A stretch of 18,919 nt of DNA, taken from assembly GCA_002298995.1 (NCBI GenBank), contig DBMO01000060.1:63783-82701 (forward strand), written 5' to 3'. Below, in pieces: positions 1 to 7,393 of the stretch (positions within the stretch are counted from its first letter, which is position 1; every line of letters starts with the position of its first letter). Under the pieces are notes generated by a model. That model searched no databases and was not told the DNA's origin. It worked only from the letters and a program-made list of their open reading frames with translations. The stretch comes from Desulfarculales bacterium UBA696 (GTDB lineage: Bacteria; Desulfobacterota; Syntrophobacteria; Syntrophobacterales; Syntrophobacteraceae). The translations under genes were made by a program, and so were the position numbers.

Positions 1-1
1 G

Positions 2-1279
2 GTCTCGGTCGGAGCGGTTGCAAGCTATACTTTCGCAAATGTCCGCGCCAATCACACCATCTCGGCAAGCTTCGCAATCTCGGCACAAAGCTCTTTTGCC
101 GATGCTGGACCGGATCAAACCGTGGCTCTGGGATCCATGGTGAGACTCAATGGGGCCAATTCAACGGATCAGGACGGCCAAATAGTGTCATATCTATGGA
201 CACAAATTAGTGGACAAGCAGCAGTAGCCATTTCGAATCGATCCGCTGCTTCAGCCACCTTTAAGGCGCCTTCGGTGGGACCTGGCGGCACGGCGCTTGT
301 CTTTATGCTTACTGTTACTGACAATAACGGCTTGAAGGCAACTGATACCTGCATCGTCAATGTGACTTTGATCAATCAGCCACCTGTGGCCGATGCGGGC
401 CCGGAACAAGCGGTCAGCCCATGGACCATCGTAACGCTGGACGGATCCAAATCAACAGATCTTGAAGATTCCTCCCTCTCATACCTTTGGGAACAAACTG
501 ACGGTGCTCCGGTGACCCTGTCCAAATCGGATGTGCCCCAGCCTAACTTTATAGCGCCCGAGAGCCTTTCGGGGAGCGCAAGCCTTACCTTCAGACTGAC
601 GGTAAGCGACACTTTCGGATTGAAATCCAGAAGCACCTGCACCGTGAACGTCATCTCGCGCCATGCCGCTCCTCATGCTGATGTTGGTCCAAACCAAACT
701 GTAAGCAGTGGGGAAGTCGCATCGCTGAATGGATCCGGGACCCCGGATCCCGCTTCTGCAATTGCTTCGGTTCGGTGGCATCAAACAGGCGGTTCCCCGG
801 TGACATTCTCGGACCCAAAGGTATTGCTGCCTACTTTCGTGGCGCCAACTTACGCAGGTGACAGCAATCCGTTAACCTTCAGGTTCACCGTGACCGATCA
901 TGCCGGACTCCAATCCGGTGCAACTCAAACTGTAACGGTTAAATATGCCGGCCCCGATCTTGCCGGTAAGTGGACAAGTTTTAACTATAAGAACGGAACA
1001 ATTATTGGAACATTACAGATAAGTAACGCTGGTAATCAAAGCACGGCAGGAAGATTTAACATTGTATCCTTCTATCTATCGGGTGATGGAATAACCTTGG
1101 ACAAGCTCCTGTCTAAAGGGACAGTGGGGCCTCTAAATGCCGGTCAGAGCCAGGCCCTGCAATTCAGTTATGAGGGGATTGGCCTCAGTGGGAAATATAT
1201 CATCGCCCTGATTGACTCGGCTTATTCAATTGTCGAGACCGGTGAAATGAATAACGTGGCGAAGGCCTTGATACATTGA
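2..1279 (+). CDS. Surface/secreted protein with PKD-like repeats and C-terminal CARDB-like domain (5' truncated)
   Basis: The frame is open from base 2, so only the C-terminal part (about 425 residues) of a larger protein is in the window. It begins with the end of a domain typical of bacterial InlB-type repeats (YTFANVRANHTISASF). Three tandem PKD/REJ-like immunoglobulin-fold repeats of about 92 residues follow, each opening with a (V/F/H)AD(A/V)GP(D/E/N)Q motif and closing with a TVTD/TVSD strand and a NV/TV strand. The last ~110 residues (from PDLAGKW to the stop) resemble a CARDB adhesion domain, ending in the typical 'IVETGEMNNVAKA' strand. Such arrays are extracellular adhesion or spacer modules, so a surface or secreted role is inferred; no enzyme domain is visible. 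A terminator-like hairpin follows the stop by 11 bases. The first in-window GTG (122) lies inside a repeat and is not the real start. Function of the missing N-terminus is unknown. Confidence 0.85.
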   Translation, partial: VSVGAVASYTFANVRANHTISASFAISAQSSFADAGPDQTVALGSMVRLNGANSTDQDGQIVSYLWTQISGQAAVAISNRSAASATFKAPSVGPGGTALVFMLTVTDNNGLKATDTCIVNVTLINQPPVADAGPEQAVSPWTIVTLDGSKSTDLEDSSLSYLWEQTDGAPVTLSKSDVPQPNFIAPESLSGSASLTFRLTVSDTFGLKSRSTCTVNVISRHAAPHADVGPNQTVSSGEVASLNGSGTPDPASAIASVRWHQTGGSPVTFSDPKVLLPTFVAPTYAGDSNPLTFRFTVTDHAGLQSGATQTVTVKYAGPDLAGKWTSFNYKNGTIIGTLQISNAGNQSTAGRFNIVSFYLSGDGITLDKLLSKGTVGPLNAGQSQALQFSYEGIGLSGKYIIALIDSAYSIVETGEMNNVAKALIH

Positions 1280-1290
1280 TTCAAGATATA

Positions 1291-1321
1291 GGGGCGCGGA
1301 CCCTGGATGCATCCGCGCCCC
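1291..1321 (+). terminator. Terminator-like hairpin after the PKD/CARDB gene
   Basis: A perfect 10-bp stem (GGGGCGCGGA at 1291-1300 with TCCGCGCCCC at 1312-1321) encloses an 11-nt loop, 11 bases after the stop codon. The tail CGGATTTTC is only weakly T-rich, so termination may be inefficient. Confidence 0.65.
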
Positions 1322-1352
1322 CGGATTTTCTGATAAAAGGTCATGGTTGGAT

Positions 1353-1369
1353 CAGGGTTTCGAACCCTG
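1353..1369 (-). other. T-arm-like hairpin, possible tRNA remnant
   Basis: On the minus strand this reads CAGGG-TTCGAAA-CCCTG, a 5-bp stem with a canonical tRNA T-loop. No matching acceptor stem, anticodon arm or encoded CCA could be built around it, so it is not a working tRNA. It lies in the 441-base interval 1280-1720 on the 3' side of tRNA-Arg, where integrative elements often leave fragments. The rest of that interval (about 1370-1678) shows nothing I recognise. A chance palindrome is equally possible. Confidence 0.3.
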
Positions 1370-1678
1370 TTCGGTCAATACCAGAAAACACCCCGAGCGC
1401 TCAAAACTCCCCGGATGAGCATCTCCCTTGGTTCCCATGGTTTCAACCACCGGTATAAACCGGCCTTTTCCCCGATTCTCCCGGCCAGGCAAACCCTTCC
1501 AAATTGCATTACTTCTACAAGCTTTCAGATTCAATTATCATCTTGGGCCCGTGTGATCTTTCTCACGAAAAATAGGCCAATGTAATCGGTCCTGATGAAA
1601 TCCAGACAGGTCAGGGGCTTCGCAATGGCGTGTTTGCGAAAGTGGGGGCACAATGGGGACAAAATGAGACCAAAAGCA

Positions 1679-1711
1679 AAATGGGTTACGGCGGACCTCC
1701 GTAACCCATTT
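1679..1711 (-). terminator. Terminator downstream of tRNA-Arg
   Basis: A perfect 13-bp stem (AAATGGGTTACGG at 1679-1691 with its complement at 1699-1711) has a 7-nt loop. Read on the minus strand it begins 9 bases past the tRNA 3' end and is followed by the T-rich TGCTTTTGG, fitting an intrinsic terminator for the tRNA transcript. The + side also runs into T-rich sequence, so it may act both ways. Confidence 0.8.
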
Positions 1712-1720
1712 ATTTCTTTA

Positions 1721-1794
1721 CGCGCCCAGGAGGATTCGAACCTCCGACCTACGGATTCGTAGTCCGGCACTCTATCCAGCTGAGCTATGGGCGC
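1721..1794 (-). tRNA. tRNA-Arg(ACG)
   Basis: The minus strand folds as a full cloverleaf. The acceptor stem GCGCCCA/TGGGCGC is perfect over 7 bp. The D-arm is GCTC/GAGT, the anticodon loop is CTACGAA (anticodon ACG, read as ICG after deamination), and the T-arm is GGAGG-TTCGAAT-CCTCC. The first anticodon-stem pair (27-43) is a C/T mismatch. The discriminator base is G and CCA is not encoded, so CCA must be added by nucleotidyltransferase. An intrinsic terminator follows. The gene stands alone with no neighbouring tRNA. Confidence 0.97.
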
Positions 1795-1875
1795 AATATG
1801 AAATTTCATGACTATCACAAGCTTTGTCGAAAAGCAAATCCCTTTAGGATTAGGGCAGTGGGTCTGACCTGCTGC

Positions 1876-2430
1876 CTATGGCTTGAACCCGCCGGTGAAC
1901 TCATCGCACGACAGGATTTTTGCGTAAAGGCCGTTTAGGGCGGCGAGGAAGGATGTTTGGACCTGCTCGGCCGAGACGGTGTTGTTTCCGAATGAGAGGG
2001 ACCTTGTCGCGCAGGCGTCGTGGATCAGGGTGCATTCGAAGCCCAGGTCGAAGGCGGCGCGGGTTGTGGCTTCGACGCACATGTGGGTCATCATGCCGGC
2101 GATTGTCAGGCTGGTTGTGCCGGTTTCGCGGAGATGGTCGAGCAGGCGGGTTTGCCGGAAGCTGTTGGGGAAGTTTTTCTCTATCAGGGTTTCGGCGGGG
2201 AGAGGTCTGACATTTTCGTGAATGGCCGCCCCGGTGGTGCCGGGAATGAAAAAGGTTGCTCCGGGGCGCACGGATAGGTGCTGAACATGGATTACCCGAA
2301 GCTGATTTTTGCGAAAGAAAGTGAGGAGGTCCCGCGCCTTGAGGCTTGCGGCAAGGCTTTCGGAAAGCTCCATTTTCCCACCGGGAAAGTAGTCGTTTTG
2401 AATGTCGATAAGAATAAGGGCGGTGCTCAT
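1876..2430 (-). CDS. Isochorismatase-like cysteine hydrolase
   Basis: A 184-residue protein of the cysteine hydrolase (isochorismatase-like) superfamily, which includes nicotinamidases, N-carbamoylsarcosine amidases, YcaC-like and streptothricin-hydrolase-like enzymes. The catalytic triad is visible: Asp9 in LILIDIQNDYF, Lys85 in IEKNFPNSF and Cys118 in GMMTHMCVEATTRAA. The residues just before the Cys (Gly112-Met113) match the position of the family's cis-peptide. The length is typical. The start ATG is preceded by AAAGGA about 8 bases upstream. The enzyme is probably cytosolic and hydrolyses an amide or related C-N bond, but the substrate cannot be read from sequence. It stands alone: tRNA-Arg lies downstream on the same strand and a repeat-filled gap lies upstream. 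Confidence 0.9.
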   Translation of the reverse strand: MSTALILIDIQNDYFPGGKMELSESLAASLKARDLLTFFRKNQLRVIHVQHLSVRPGATFFIPGTTGAAIHENVRPLPAETLIEKNFPNSFRQTRLLDHLRETGTTSLTIAGMMTHMCVEATTRAAFDLGFECTLIHDACATRSLSFGNNTVSAEQVQTSFLAALNGLYAKILSCDEFTGGFKP

Positions 2431-2582
2431 GCGTGGTCCTTTCGATCAAACCGGATTATGAAGTAAATGTAATCGGGTTATACGCCACAAGGCGCAAGTG
2501 CAGGTTTGACATGGCTTTATGGGCTGTTTCCAAAATGGAAAGTTCCACCGATCCACAAATTAGCGAAGGCATTGGGGGTGGG

Positions 2583-2706
2583 GGTGGCCCGGATTCATAT
2601 CCGGGCGCGAAGCGCAAGAGGGTGGTCCCCATATTCAGTTCCTCTCGATTCCAGCGCCGCCGCCGGGCATCTTGTGCTCCGCACCCGGATATGAATCCGG
2701 GCCACC
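2583..2706. repeat. Pair of inverted REP-like hairpins
   Basis: Two 27-base arms (2583-2609 and 2680-2706) are inverted copies matching at 26 of 27 positions and are separated by 70 bases. Each arm is itself a hairpin: CCCGGAT-TCAT-ATCCGGG at 2588-2605 and CCCGGAT-ATGA-ATCCGGG at 2684-2701. Two head-to-head palindromes of this kind resemble bacterial REP/BIME elements. They lie in the gene-free interval 2431-2991, for which I see no credible coding sequence on either strand. Confidence 0.75.
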
Positions 2707-2753
2707 CGCTGATTGGTAGCCCGAGGTTGCGGCGCGGTTTCCATCCCAGGTTC

Positions 2754-2901
2754 TGGCGTGGTCTCCCGACCACGCCATGATATCAACCGAAGATCTCCAA
2801 ATCTTTGAATATATTCTAAGGCCGACCATGTAATGACTGGTTGGGATATCTTGGAGACCTTCGGTCATTGCGGCCGGTAAGGTCGGGAGACCTTGCCGCA
2901 A
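2754..2901. repeat. Second pair of inverted hairpins sharing GGTCGGGAGACC
   Basis: At 2754-2777 a perfect 10-bp stem (TGGCGTGGTC/GACCACGCCA) closes on a TCCC loop. At 2868-2901 a longer stem (TTGCGGC, four unpaired bases, AAGGTC, loop GGGA, GACCTT, GCCGCAA) closes on the same core in the other orientation. Both contain the 12-mer GGTCGGGAGACC, inverted relative to each other. This pair adjoins the REP-like pair at 2583-2706, and together they occupy most of the gap before the ABC1 kinase stop codon. It probably belongs to a dispersed intergenic repeat family. Confidence 0.7.
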
Positions 2902-2991
2902 CACAGAGGAGGGCCGTTGCGACCCGCGCGCTTTGCGGGTATTGCCGATCCCACTTGCAACGCACTTTATTAATATTGCTGAGTCGGCAGG

Positions 2992-4704
2992 TCATAGCCG
3001 GCCCGATCTCAGGATGGAAATTATCAGCCAAATGCCCAGAAGGCTTGCCACGCCGTAGCCGATCAGGCCAAGTACGGCGGTGAGGGATATGGTCCTCAGG
3101 CCGAAAAGGGTCGTGCTGAATTCGAAGATCCTCTGGCCGGAATTGAGGATCATGGCCGCGGCGATAATCGAGGCGGATACGACCAGTCCGACCGTCAGCC
3201 GGTTTGCTCCCTTTTCGATCTGAGAGCGGGTTTCCTCGATTCCTGAAAGCCGCAATTCTATGCGCTGCCGCCCCGCGGCGGTCTGCCTCAGGATATCGTG
3301 AATGTGCTTTGGAAAGTTTCGCAAGTATCCGCCGGCCGCGCGGGATTCGCGGTCGAGATTTTTGAGCAGGCTTCGCGTTGCGTAGCCGCGCTTTAGCAGC
3401 TCCTTTGCAAACGGTTTGGTGACTTCGAGAAGGCTTGCGTCACTGCCGAGTATTTTCCCCAGGGCCTCTGTCTGGATGAAGGTCTTGAGCAGCAAAAGGA
3501 GATTTCTAGGGAGACGGATGTGGTACTTCAAGACGAGGCCCATCACCTGGTCGTAGACATCCTTTACGGAAATATTTCGGAGCGAGCGGCCGTAGAAGGT
3601 TTCGCTGGCGTCTTTGAGGTCGCTTCGAAAGGAGGTGAGGTCCATGTCCTCGTTTATAAGTCCGGCCTCCATCAAGGCGTCCATGACCATATCGTAGTTG
3701 TGTTCGGCGTAGCCGAGGAAGAGGTTTGCAATCTGGTGCATGGTCTCCTCGTCGAGATAGCCCGTGATGCCGAAGTCGACCAGGCCCACGCGGCCGTCGT
3801 ACATTACGATGGTGTTGCCGGGATGCGGGTCGGCGTGGAAAAACCCGTACTCCATAAGCTGGCGCGAAAAAGAGCGAAGCCCGATCACCGCGACTTCCTT
3901 CGGGTCGATCCCCGCCGCGCGTATCTGATCGACCTGGTCCATTTTTATGCCCTCTATGTGCTCCATTACCAGGACGGACCGGGTCGTGTATTCCCAATGG
4001 ACTTGCGGAATGTGGATTTCAGCCACCTTTTCGAAATTCTTGCCGAACTTTTCTATGCTTCCCGCCTCGATCATCATATCGAGTTCGCGGGTAATGTTTC
4101 GCTCGAATTCCCTGACAAGGTTTTCCGCGCCGACAAGCCGGGCGATTTCAAGCGCCCTTTCCGCCTTTTCAGCCAGGTAGTACATGAGCCGCAGGTCCTG
4201 CTTTATCTGCCGGTCGATTCCTGGCCTGATGATTTTGACCGCGACCTTCTCCCCCGAATGCAGCTTTGCGATATGGACCTGGCCAACCGATGCGGCGGCA
4301 AGGGATTCTTCATCGAATTCCGCGAATATCTCGAGCAGGGGCCGCTTCAGCTCGCGCTCGATCACGCCTTTTGCTTCCGAGAAAGGAATCGGCGGAACGC
4401 TGTCCTGGAGCTTTTTGAACTCCTCGATGTATTCCGGCGGGAAGACATCGGCCCTCGTGCTCATTAGTTGGCCCAGCTTGACGAAGCTCGGCCCAAGCTC
4501 TTCGAGCACAAGCCTCATCCGGCGCGCGGAAGGATACCCGGCCCCCAGGAAAAGATGGCGTTCCGGCTCTTTTGGGTCGCGTTTTTCCCTGCCGTTGAAA
4601 ATTCTTTCGGCAACGTCCCCAAACCCGTGCTTAAAGAGGACCTTCGTTATGGTGCCAAACCTTCTGACACCCCGAAGTCCCTGAATTCCCCTGGAAAGTC
4701 TCAT
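2992..4704 (-). CDS. ABC1/UbiB-family atypical kinase-like membrane protein
   Basis: About 570 residues of the AarF/ABC1/UbiB family, protein-kinase-like ATPases that support isoprenoid-quinone biosynthesis or membrane lipid homeostasis. Family motifs (numbered from the chosen start) are KLGQ at 76-79, AAASVGQVH near 136-144, the ATP-binding VAVK with Lys157, HADPHPGN at 290-297 and VDFG at 309-312. Two membrane segments lie at the C-terminus (about 503-521 and 542-565), as is usual in UbiB. The chosen ATG at 4704 has AAGGA 6 bases upstream; an adjacent in-frame ATG at 4707 is also possible. A GTG at 4788 would add 28 residues but lacks a good ribosome site and family similarity. It lies 116 bases downstream of the TatD-family gene on the same strand, so they are probably cotranscribed. 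No ubiquinone or menaquinone gene is nearby. Confidence 0.93.
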   Translation of the reverse strand: MRLSRGIQGLRGVRRFGTITKVLFKHGFGDVAERIFNGREKRDPKEPERHLFLGAGYPSARRMRLVLEELGPSFVKLGQLMSTRADVFPPEYIEEFKKLQDSVPPIPFSEAKGVIERELKRPLLEIFAEFDEESLAAASVGQVHIAKLHSGEKVAVKIIRPGIDRQIKQDLRLMYYLAEKAERALEIARLVGAENLVREFERNITRELDMMIEAGSIEKFGKNFEKVAEIHIPQVHWEYTTRSVLVMEHIEGIKMDQVDQIRAAGIDPKEVAVIGLRSFSRQLMEYGFFHADPHPGNTIVMYDGRVGLVDFGITGYLDEETMHQIANLFLGYAEHNYDMVMDALMEAGLINEDMDLTSFRSDLKDASETFYGRSLRNISVKDVYDQVMGLVLKYHIRLPRNLLLLLKTFIQTEALGKILGSDASLLEVTKPFAKELLKRGYATRSLLKNLDRESRAAGGYLRNFPKHIHDILRQTAAGRQRIELRLSGIEETRSQIEKGANRLTVGLVVSASIIAAAMILNSGQRIFEFSTTLFGLRTISLTAVLGLIGYGVASLLGIWLIISILRSGRL

Positions 4705-4820
4705 CATTTGTCCTTGAGTGGAGAGACGGCCGGCACCTGTTTGCTGGATTTCATGCTCGATGATGGATAACCCATATTTTATCTGCACACAACTCTGAAT
4801 GCTCCGGACTGAGACTTGTA

Positions 4821-5600
4821 TTACAGCCTGAAGACCGACTTTGCGTTGAGCGTCGTCTGCAAGGCTACTTTCTCGAACGGCTCTTCCCGCAGTTTTGCCA
4901 CCATTTCGGCCGTATGCAGGACGTATGCGGGTTCGTTGTTTTTCCCCCTGTGGGGAACGGGGGTGAGGTAGGGGGCATCGGTTTCGACGAGCAGCCTCTC
5001 GAGTGGGGCACGCCGTGTAACCTCGTGGAGCAGGTCTGCTTTAGGGAAAGTTACAACGCCCGGAATCGAGAGAAAAAACCCCATTGCCAGGCATTTTTCG
5101 GCAATTTCCCGGTTGCCTGAAAAGCAGTGCATAATGGCCCCGGATAGTCTGGGAGCATAATCGGGGACAATGCGGAAAAAGTCCTCCCAGGCTTCGCGAA
5201 TATGGAAAACAACCGGTTTTCCGACCTCGACGGCCAACTCGATCTGCTGCCTCATGCACTCTATTTGCACGGGCCGGGGTTTCCTGTCCCGGAAGTAGTC
5301 GAGGCCAATCTCCCCGACCGCAACTACCCGCTCCTTAGCTAAAAGGTCCCTGAACTCTCCAAGGGATGCATCATCCAGGACTGCGGCGCCGTGCGGGTGA
5401 AGTCCCGCGGAGGAGTAAATTTCGCGGTAGTTTTCGGCAAGAGATGCTGCCTTGCGGCTGCTCGCCAGGTCGATCCCGATAGTTATTATCGTGCCGACGC
5501 CGGCCTTTTTCGACCTTGCCAGGATGGGGGGGATATCGTCAATGAATTCGGGAAAATCCAGGTGAGCGTGAGTGTCTATGAGCTTTGACAGTGTTTCCAT
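4821..5600 (-). CDS. TatD-family metal-dependent deoxyribonuclease
   Basis: A 259-residue TIM-barrel metallohydrolase of the TatD family (cytosolic Mg-dependent DNases implicated in DNA repair and degradation). The metal ligands are all present: His11 and His13 in DTHAHLDF, Glu97 in GEIGLDYF, His133 in VFHIREA, His158 in MHCFSG and Asp208 in VETDAPYL. The length is typical of the family (about 255-265). The start ATG has a strong AAGGA four bases upstream. Metallo-hydrolases of this family have several paralogues in many bacteria (TatD, YcfH, YjjV), and I cannot say which one this is. It is the first gene of a probable two-gene operon with the ABC1 kinase-like gene and is divergent from the SH3-domain gene. 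Confidence 0.95.
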   Translation of the reverse strand: METLSKLIDTHAHLDFPEFIDDIPPILARSKKAGVGTIITIGIDLASSRKAASLAENYREIYSSAGLHPHGAAVLDDASLGEFRDLLAKERVVAVGEIGLDYFRDRKPRPVQIECMRQQIELAVEVGKPVVFHIREAWEDFFRIVPDYAPRLSGAIMHCFSGNREIAEKCLAMGFFLSIPGVVTFPKADLLHEVTRRAPLERLLVETDAPYLTPVPHRGKNNEPAYVLHTAEMVAKLREEPFEKVALQTTLNAKSVFRL

Positions 5601-5626
5601 ACTTTCCTTCCGATTTCAGCGCACGC

Positions 5627-5646
5627 GCCGGGTTTCCCGGCTTTTT
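5627..5646 (+). terminator. Terminator-like hairpin between divergent genes
   Basis: GCCGGG-TTT-CCCGGC followed by TTTTT is a textbook intrinsic terminator shape on the + strand. No + gene precedes it, as upstream + sequence is antisense to the TatD gene, and it sits just before the + promoter at 5649. It could block antisense read-through. On the minus strand the same hairpin would lie in or near the TatD leader. Confidence 0.55.
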
Positions 5647-5648
5647 CC

Positions 5649-5677
5649 TTGCCGGGTGCGGATGGGGAATCTATAAT
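5649..5677 (+). promoter_or_regulatory. Sigma70-type promoter for the SH3 gene
   Basis: TTGCCG (5649-5654) and a perfect TATAAT (5672-5677) are separated by 17 bases. Transcription would begin near 5684, leaving a leader of about 60 bases before the ATG at 5747. Confidence 0.65.
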
Positions 5678-5746
5678 GCTCTCTCGCGTCCTGAGGAGGA
5701 GTCATTATTCAGAATATAAATTAACAGGCAATGAGGCGAAAGCATT

Positions 5747-6403
5747 ATGAGAAAAATGCGACCCTGTTCAGCAATCTTGCTAATAGCAGTCTTTTTATGC
5801 TGCGGTACGGCCTTTGGATCAAAGGCTTATGTCACGGACTCACAGGAAGTTACCCTCAAAAACACTCCGAACAGTAACGGGAAGACAGTCATCGAGGTGC
5901 CTCCCGGGTCGCCGGTCGAGCTGGTAACCCCCAACCAATGGGTGCACGTGCGCTATATAAAACCCGGGGGCGAGACACGCGACGGCTGGGCACAGGTAAA
6001 GTTCCTGGGAGCGTGGCCGCCGGATTCCTCGGTTGCTCGGGAACTCGGGGAGGAAAATAAGGCTCTTAATGATAAACTGAGCACAATGGATAAGGAAAAG
6101 GCGGGGTTCGTCCAGAAGGAAAAGGAACTCACCGACAAACTCACCAAGTTGAATGCGGCCTACGAGGAGCTTAAAGGCGGCTCGACCAACTACCTCAAGT
6201 TAAAGTCCGAATTCGATTCCGCGAAGACCGGCCTTGCCAGCGCGCAGGAAAATATGCAGAGCCTTCTCCAGGAAAATGAAAATCTCAAACTCTCGCAGCA
6301 TATCCACGGTTTCGTCGCCGGCGCCCTGGTGCTGCTTCTTGGGGTCTTTTTAGGATGGGCCGGCGGAAAAAGGCGGAAAAGAAGAAAATCTTTATACTAC
6401 TGA
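5747..6403 (+). CDS. SH3-domain, coiled-coil protein with C-terminal membrane anchor (TIGR04211-like)
   Basis: A 218-residue envelope protein. The N-terminus is a signal peptide (MRKMRPCSAILLIAVFLCCGTAFG) likely cleaved near residue 24. A bacterial SH3-like domain follows (about 28-92, starting at AYVTDSQEVTLKNTPN and containing DGWAQVKFLG). A predicted coiled coil covers about 97-185, rich in Glu, Lys and Leu heptads. A membrane helix (about 189-208) ends in a strongly basic tail (GGKRRKRRKS). This architecture matches the TIGR04211 / YgiM-type family, whose role is not well defined but is envelope-related. The protein would be anchored in the inner membrane with the SH3 domain in the periplasm. 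It has its own consensus promoter, and the next gene starts 25 bases after the stop, suggesting an operon. The ribosome site is a modest GAGG about 10 bases before the ATG. Confidence 0.88.
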   Translation: MRKMRPCSAILLIAVFLCCGTAFGSKAYVTDSQEVTLKNTPNSNGKTVIEVPPGSPVELVTPNQWVHVRYIKPGGETRDGWAQVKFLGAWPPDSSVARELGEENKALNDKLSTMDKEKAGFVQKEKELTDKLTKLNAAYEELKGGSTNYLKLKSEFDSAKTGLASAQENMQSLLQENENLKLSQHIHGFVAGALVLLLGVFLGWAGGKRRKRRKSLYY

Positions 6404-6428
6404 TTGAGCCGGGCAGGGAGGCAAAGCC

Positions 6429-7340
6429 GTGGACGACCGGGGACAAATCGATATCGGGTTGTGCGCGAGTGTCCGCATACTCTGCGTTTCGGAGACCAGC
6501 TGGTTCGATTCGACCCAGTTGCTTGCCGATGCCAGAAGATCAGGTGGACTGGCGACGAACCAGTACGAAGTAGCGTGGGACCCAAAGAACGCCGGGGGCT
6601 ACAGCGCCCTTGTAGAAGCCGCCGCGCTTGACGGTACGGTTACCCGATTCCTCCTCGATACGGGTTGGAACGAGCCGTGGATGGAATATTGTTTCCGGCG
6701 CGAAGGCATCCACGAGATGCTGCAAAACGGGGAAATCGAGTTTGTCTACATTTCGCACGAGCACCTGGATCATTTCTGGGGCCTACCCGTCGTGCTGAAG
6801 TACCGCCCCGACATAAAACTGGTGATCTCGAAATCGTTTTACCCCGAAGGCAGGGAACTTATAAAAAAGAGCGGGCATCGCGGAGAGGTGGTCGAACTCG
6901 AACCGGGCACGATCCACAAGCTTTTTCCGGGATGCGGCTCCGCTACCTTTGATATCTCTATTATTCTGCGGGTTCAGGGAGAGCACGGGCTTTTTTTCAA
7001 CATAAAGGACAAAGGCCTGGTCACCGTCACCGGCTGCTGCCACATGGGAGTAATAAACCTGCTAAAATACGGGCAGGAACATATCGCCGGAAATCCAGAG
7101 CCTTACGGCCTCTACGGTGGACTCCACATATCACCCTTCGAGCAGTGGGAGCCGAAGCTGGACCCGATCATTTCCGATCTGGCGGCAATAGGCTTGAAAA
7201 AAGTCGCCGCAAACCATTGCACCGGCATTCTTGCGATCGAAAAAATGATCGCCGCGGGAATCCCGGTAGTGCGGGGAACCGCCAAGTACGGCAGCAAGAG
7301 TCCGTTGTATGTTGGCAATGGTGACGAAGTGGTTTTTTGA
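6429..7340 (+). CDS. Metallo-beta-lactamase-fold hydrolase, DHPS-like (MptA/RFAP-type) group
   Basis: A 303-residue MBL-fold protein. The metal motif is SHEHLDHFWGLP, with His110, His112, Asp114 and His115. Further ligand regions are FLLDTGW near residue 75, TGCCHMGVIN with His205, LYGGLHIS near 228-235 and NHCTG with His262. This set (GC-H, GG-H and HCTG) is characteristic of the branch related to dihydropteroate-synthase-like MBL proteins (cd07713 type), often named 7,8-dihydropterin-6-methyl-4-(ribofuranosyl)aminobenzene-phosphate synthase. The true substrate is generally unknown. The start is GTG, with a strong GGGAGG seven bases upstream. No signal peptide is seen, so it is probably cytosolic. 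It follows the SH3 gene by 25 bases and ends before a terminator shared with ruvB. Confidence 0.88.
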   Translation: MDDRGQIDIGLCASVRILCVSETSWFDSTQLLADARRSGGLATNQYEVAWDPKNAGGYSALVEAAALDGTVTRFLLDTGWNEPWMEYCFRREGIHEMLQNGEIEFVYISHEHLDHFWGLPVVLKYRPDIKLVISKSFYPEGRELIKKSGHRGEVVELEPGTIHKLFPGCGSATFDISIILRVQGEHGLFFNIKDKGLVTVTGCCHMGVINLLKYGQEHIAGNPEPYGLYGGLHISPFEQWEPKLDPIISDLAAIGLKKVAANHCTGILAIEKMIAAGIPVVRGTAKYGSKSPLYVGNGDEVVF

Positions 7341-7369
7341 GAAGGTCTTAAAAGAAGTTCAAAAGAAGA

Positions 7370-7393
7370 GGGGAGCCAGTCCCCCGCTTTTTT
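7370..7393 (+). terminator. Intrinsic terminator between convergent genes
   Basis: GGGGA (7370-7374) pairs with TCCCC (7380-7384) around a 5-nt loop, followed by CGC and six T residues. It lies 30 bases after the MBL-fold stop codon and abuts the last codon of ruvB on the other strand. Confidence 0.7.

Noticed and set aside
1531..1818. Minus-strand frame of 95 codons across tRNA-Arg
   Set aside because: It reads through the tRNA and its terminator, a common artefact, and the tRNA cloverleaf is unambiguous.
2583..2901. CRISPR array
   Set aside because: The repeats are inverted hairpins of two different sequences, without regular direct repeats and spacers, and no cas gene is present.
2456..2904. 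Several overlapping frames of 60-115 codons on both strands
   Set aside because: They run through the inverted hairpin repeats, which explain their composition; no start signals or protein families are visible.
3520..4467. Long 315-codon frame opposite the ABC1 kinase gene
   Set aside because: It is a shadow of the GC-rich codons of the clearly recognised kinase-like gene; no ribosome site or family similarity.
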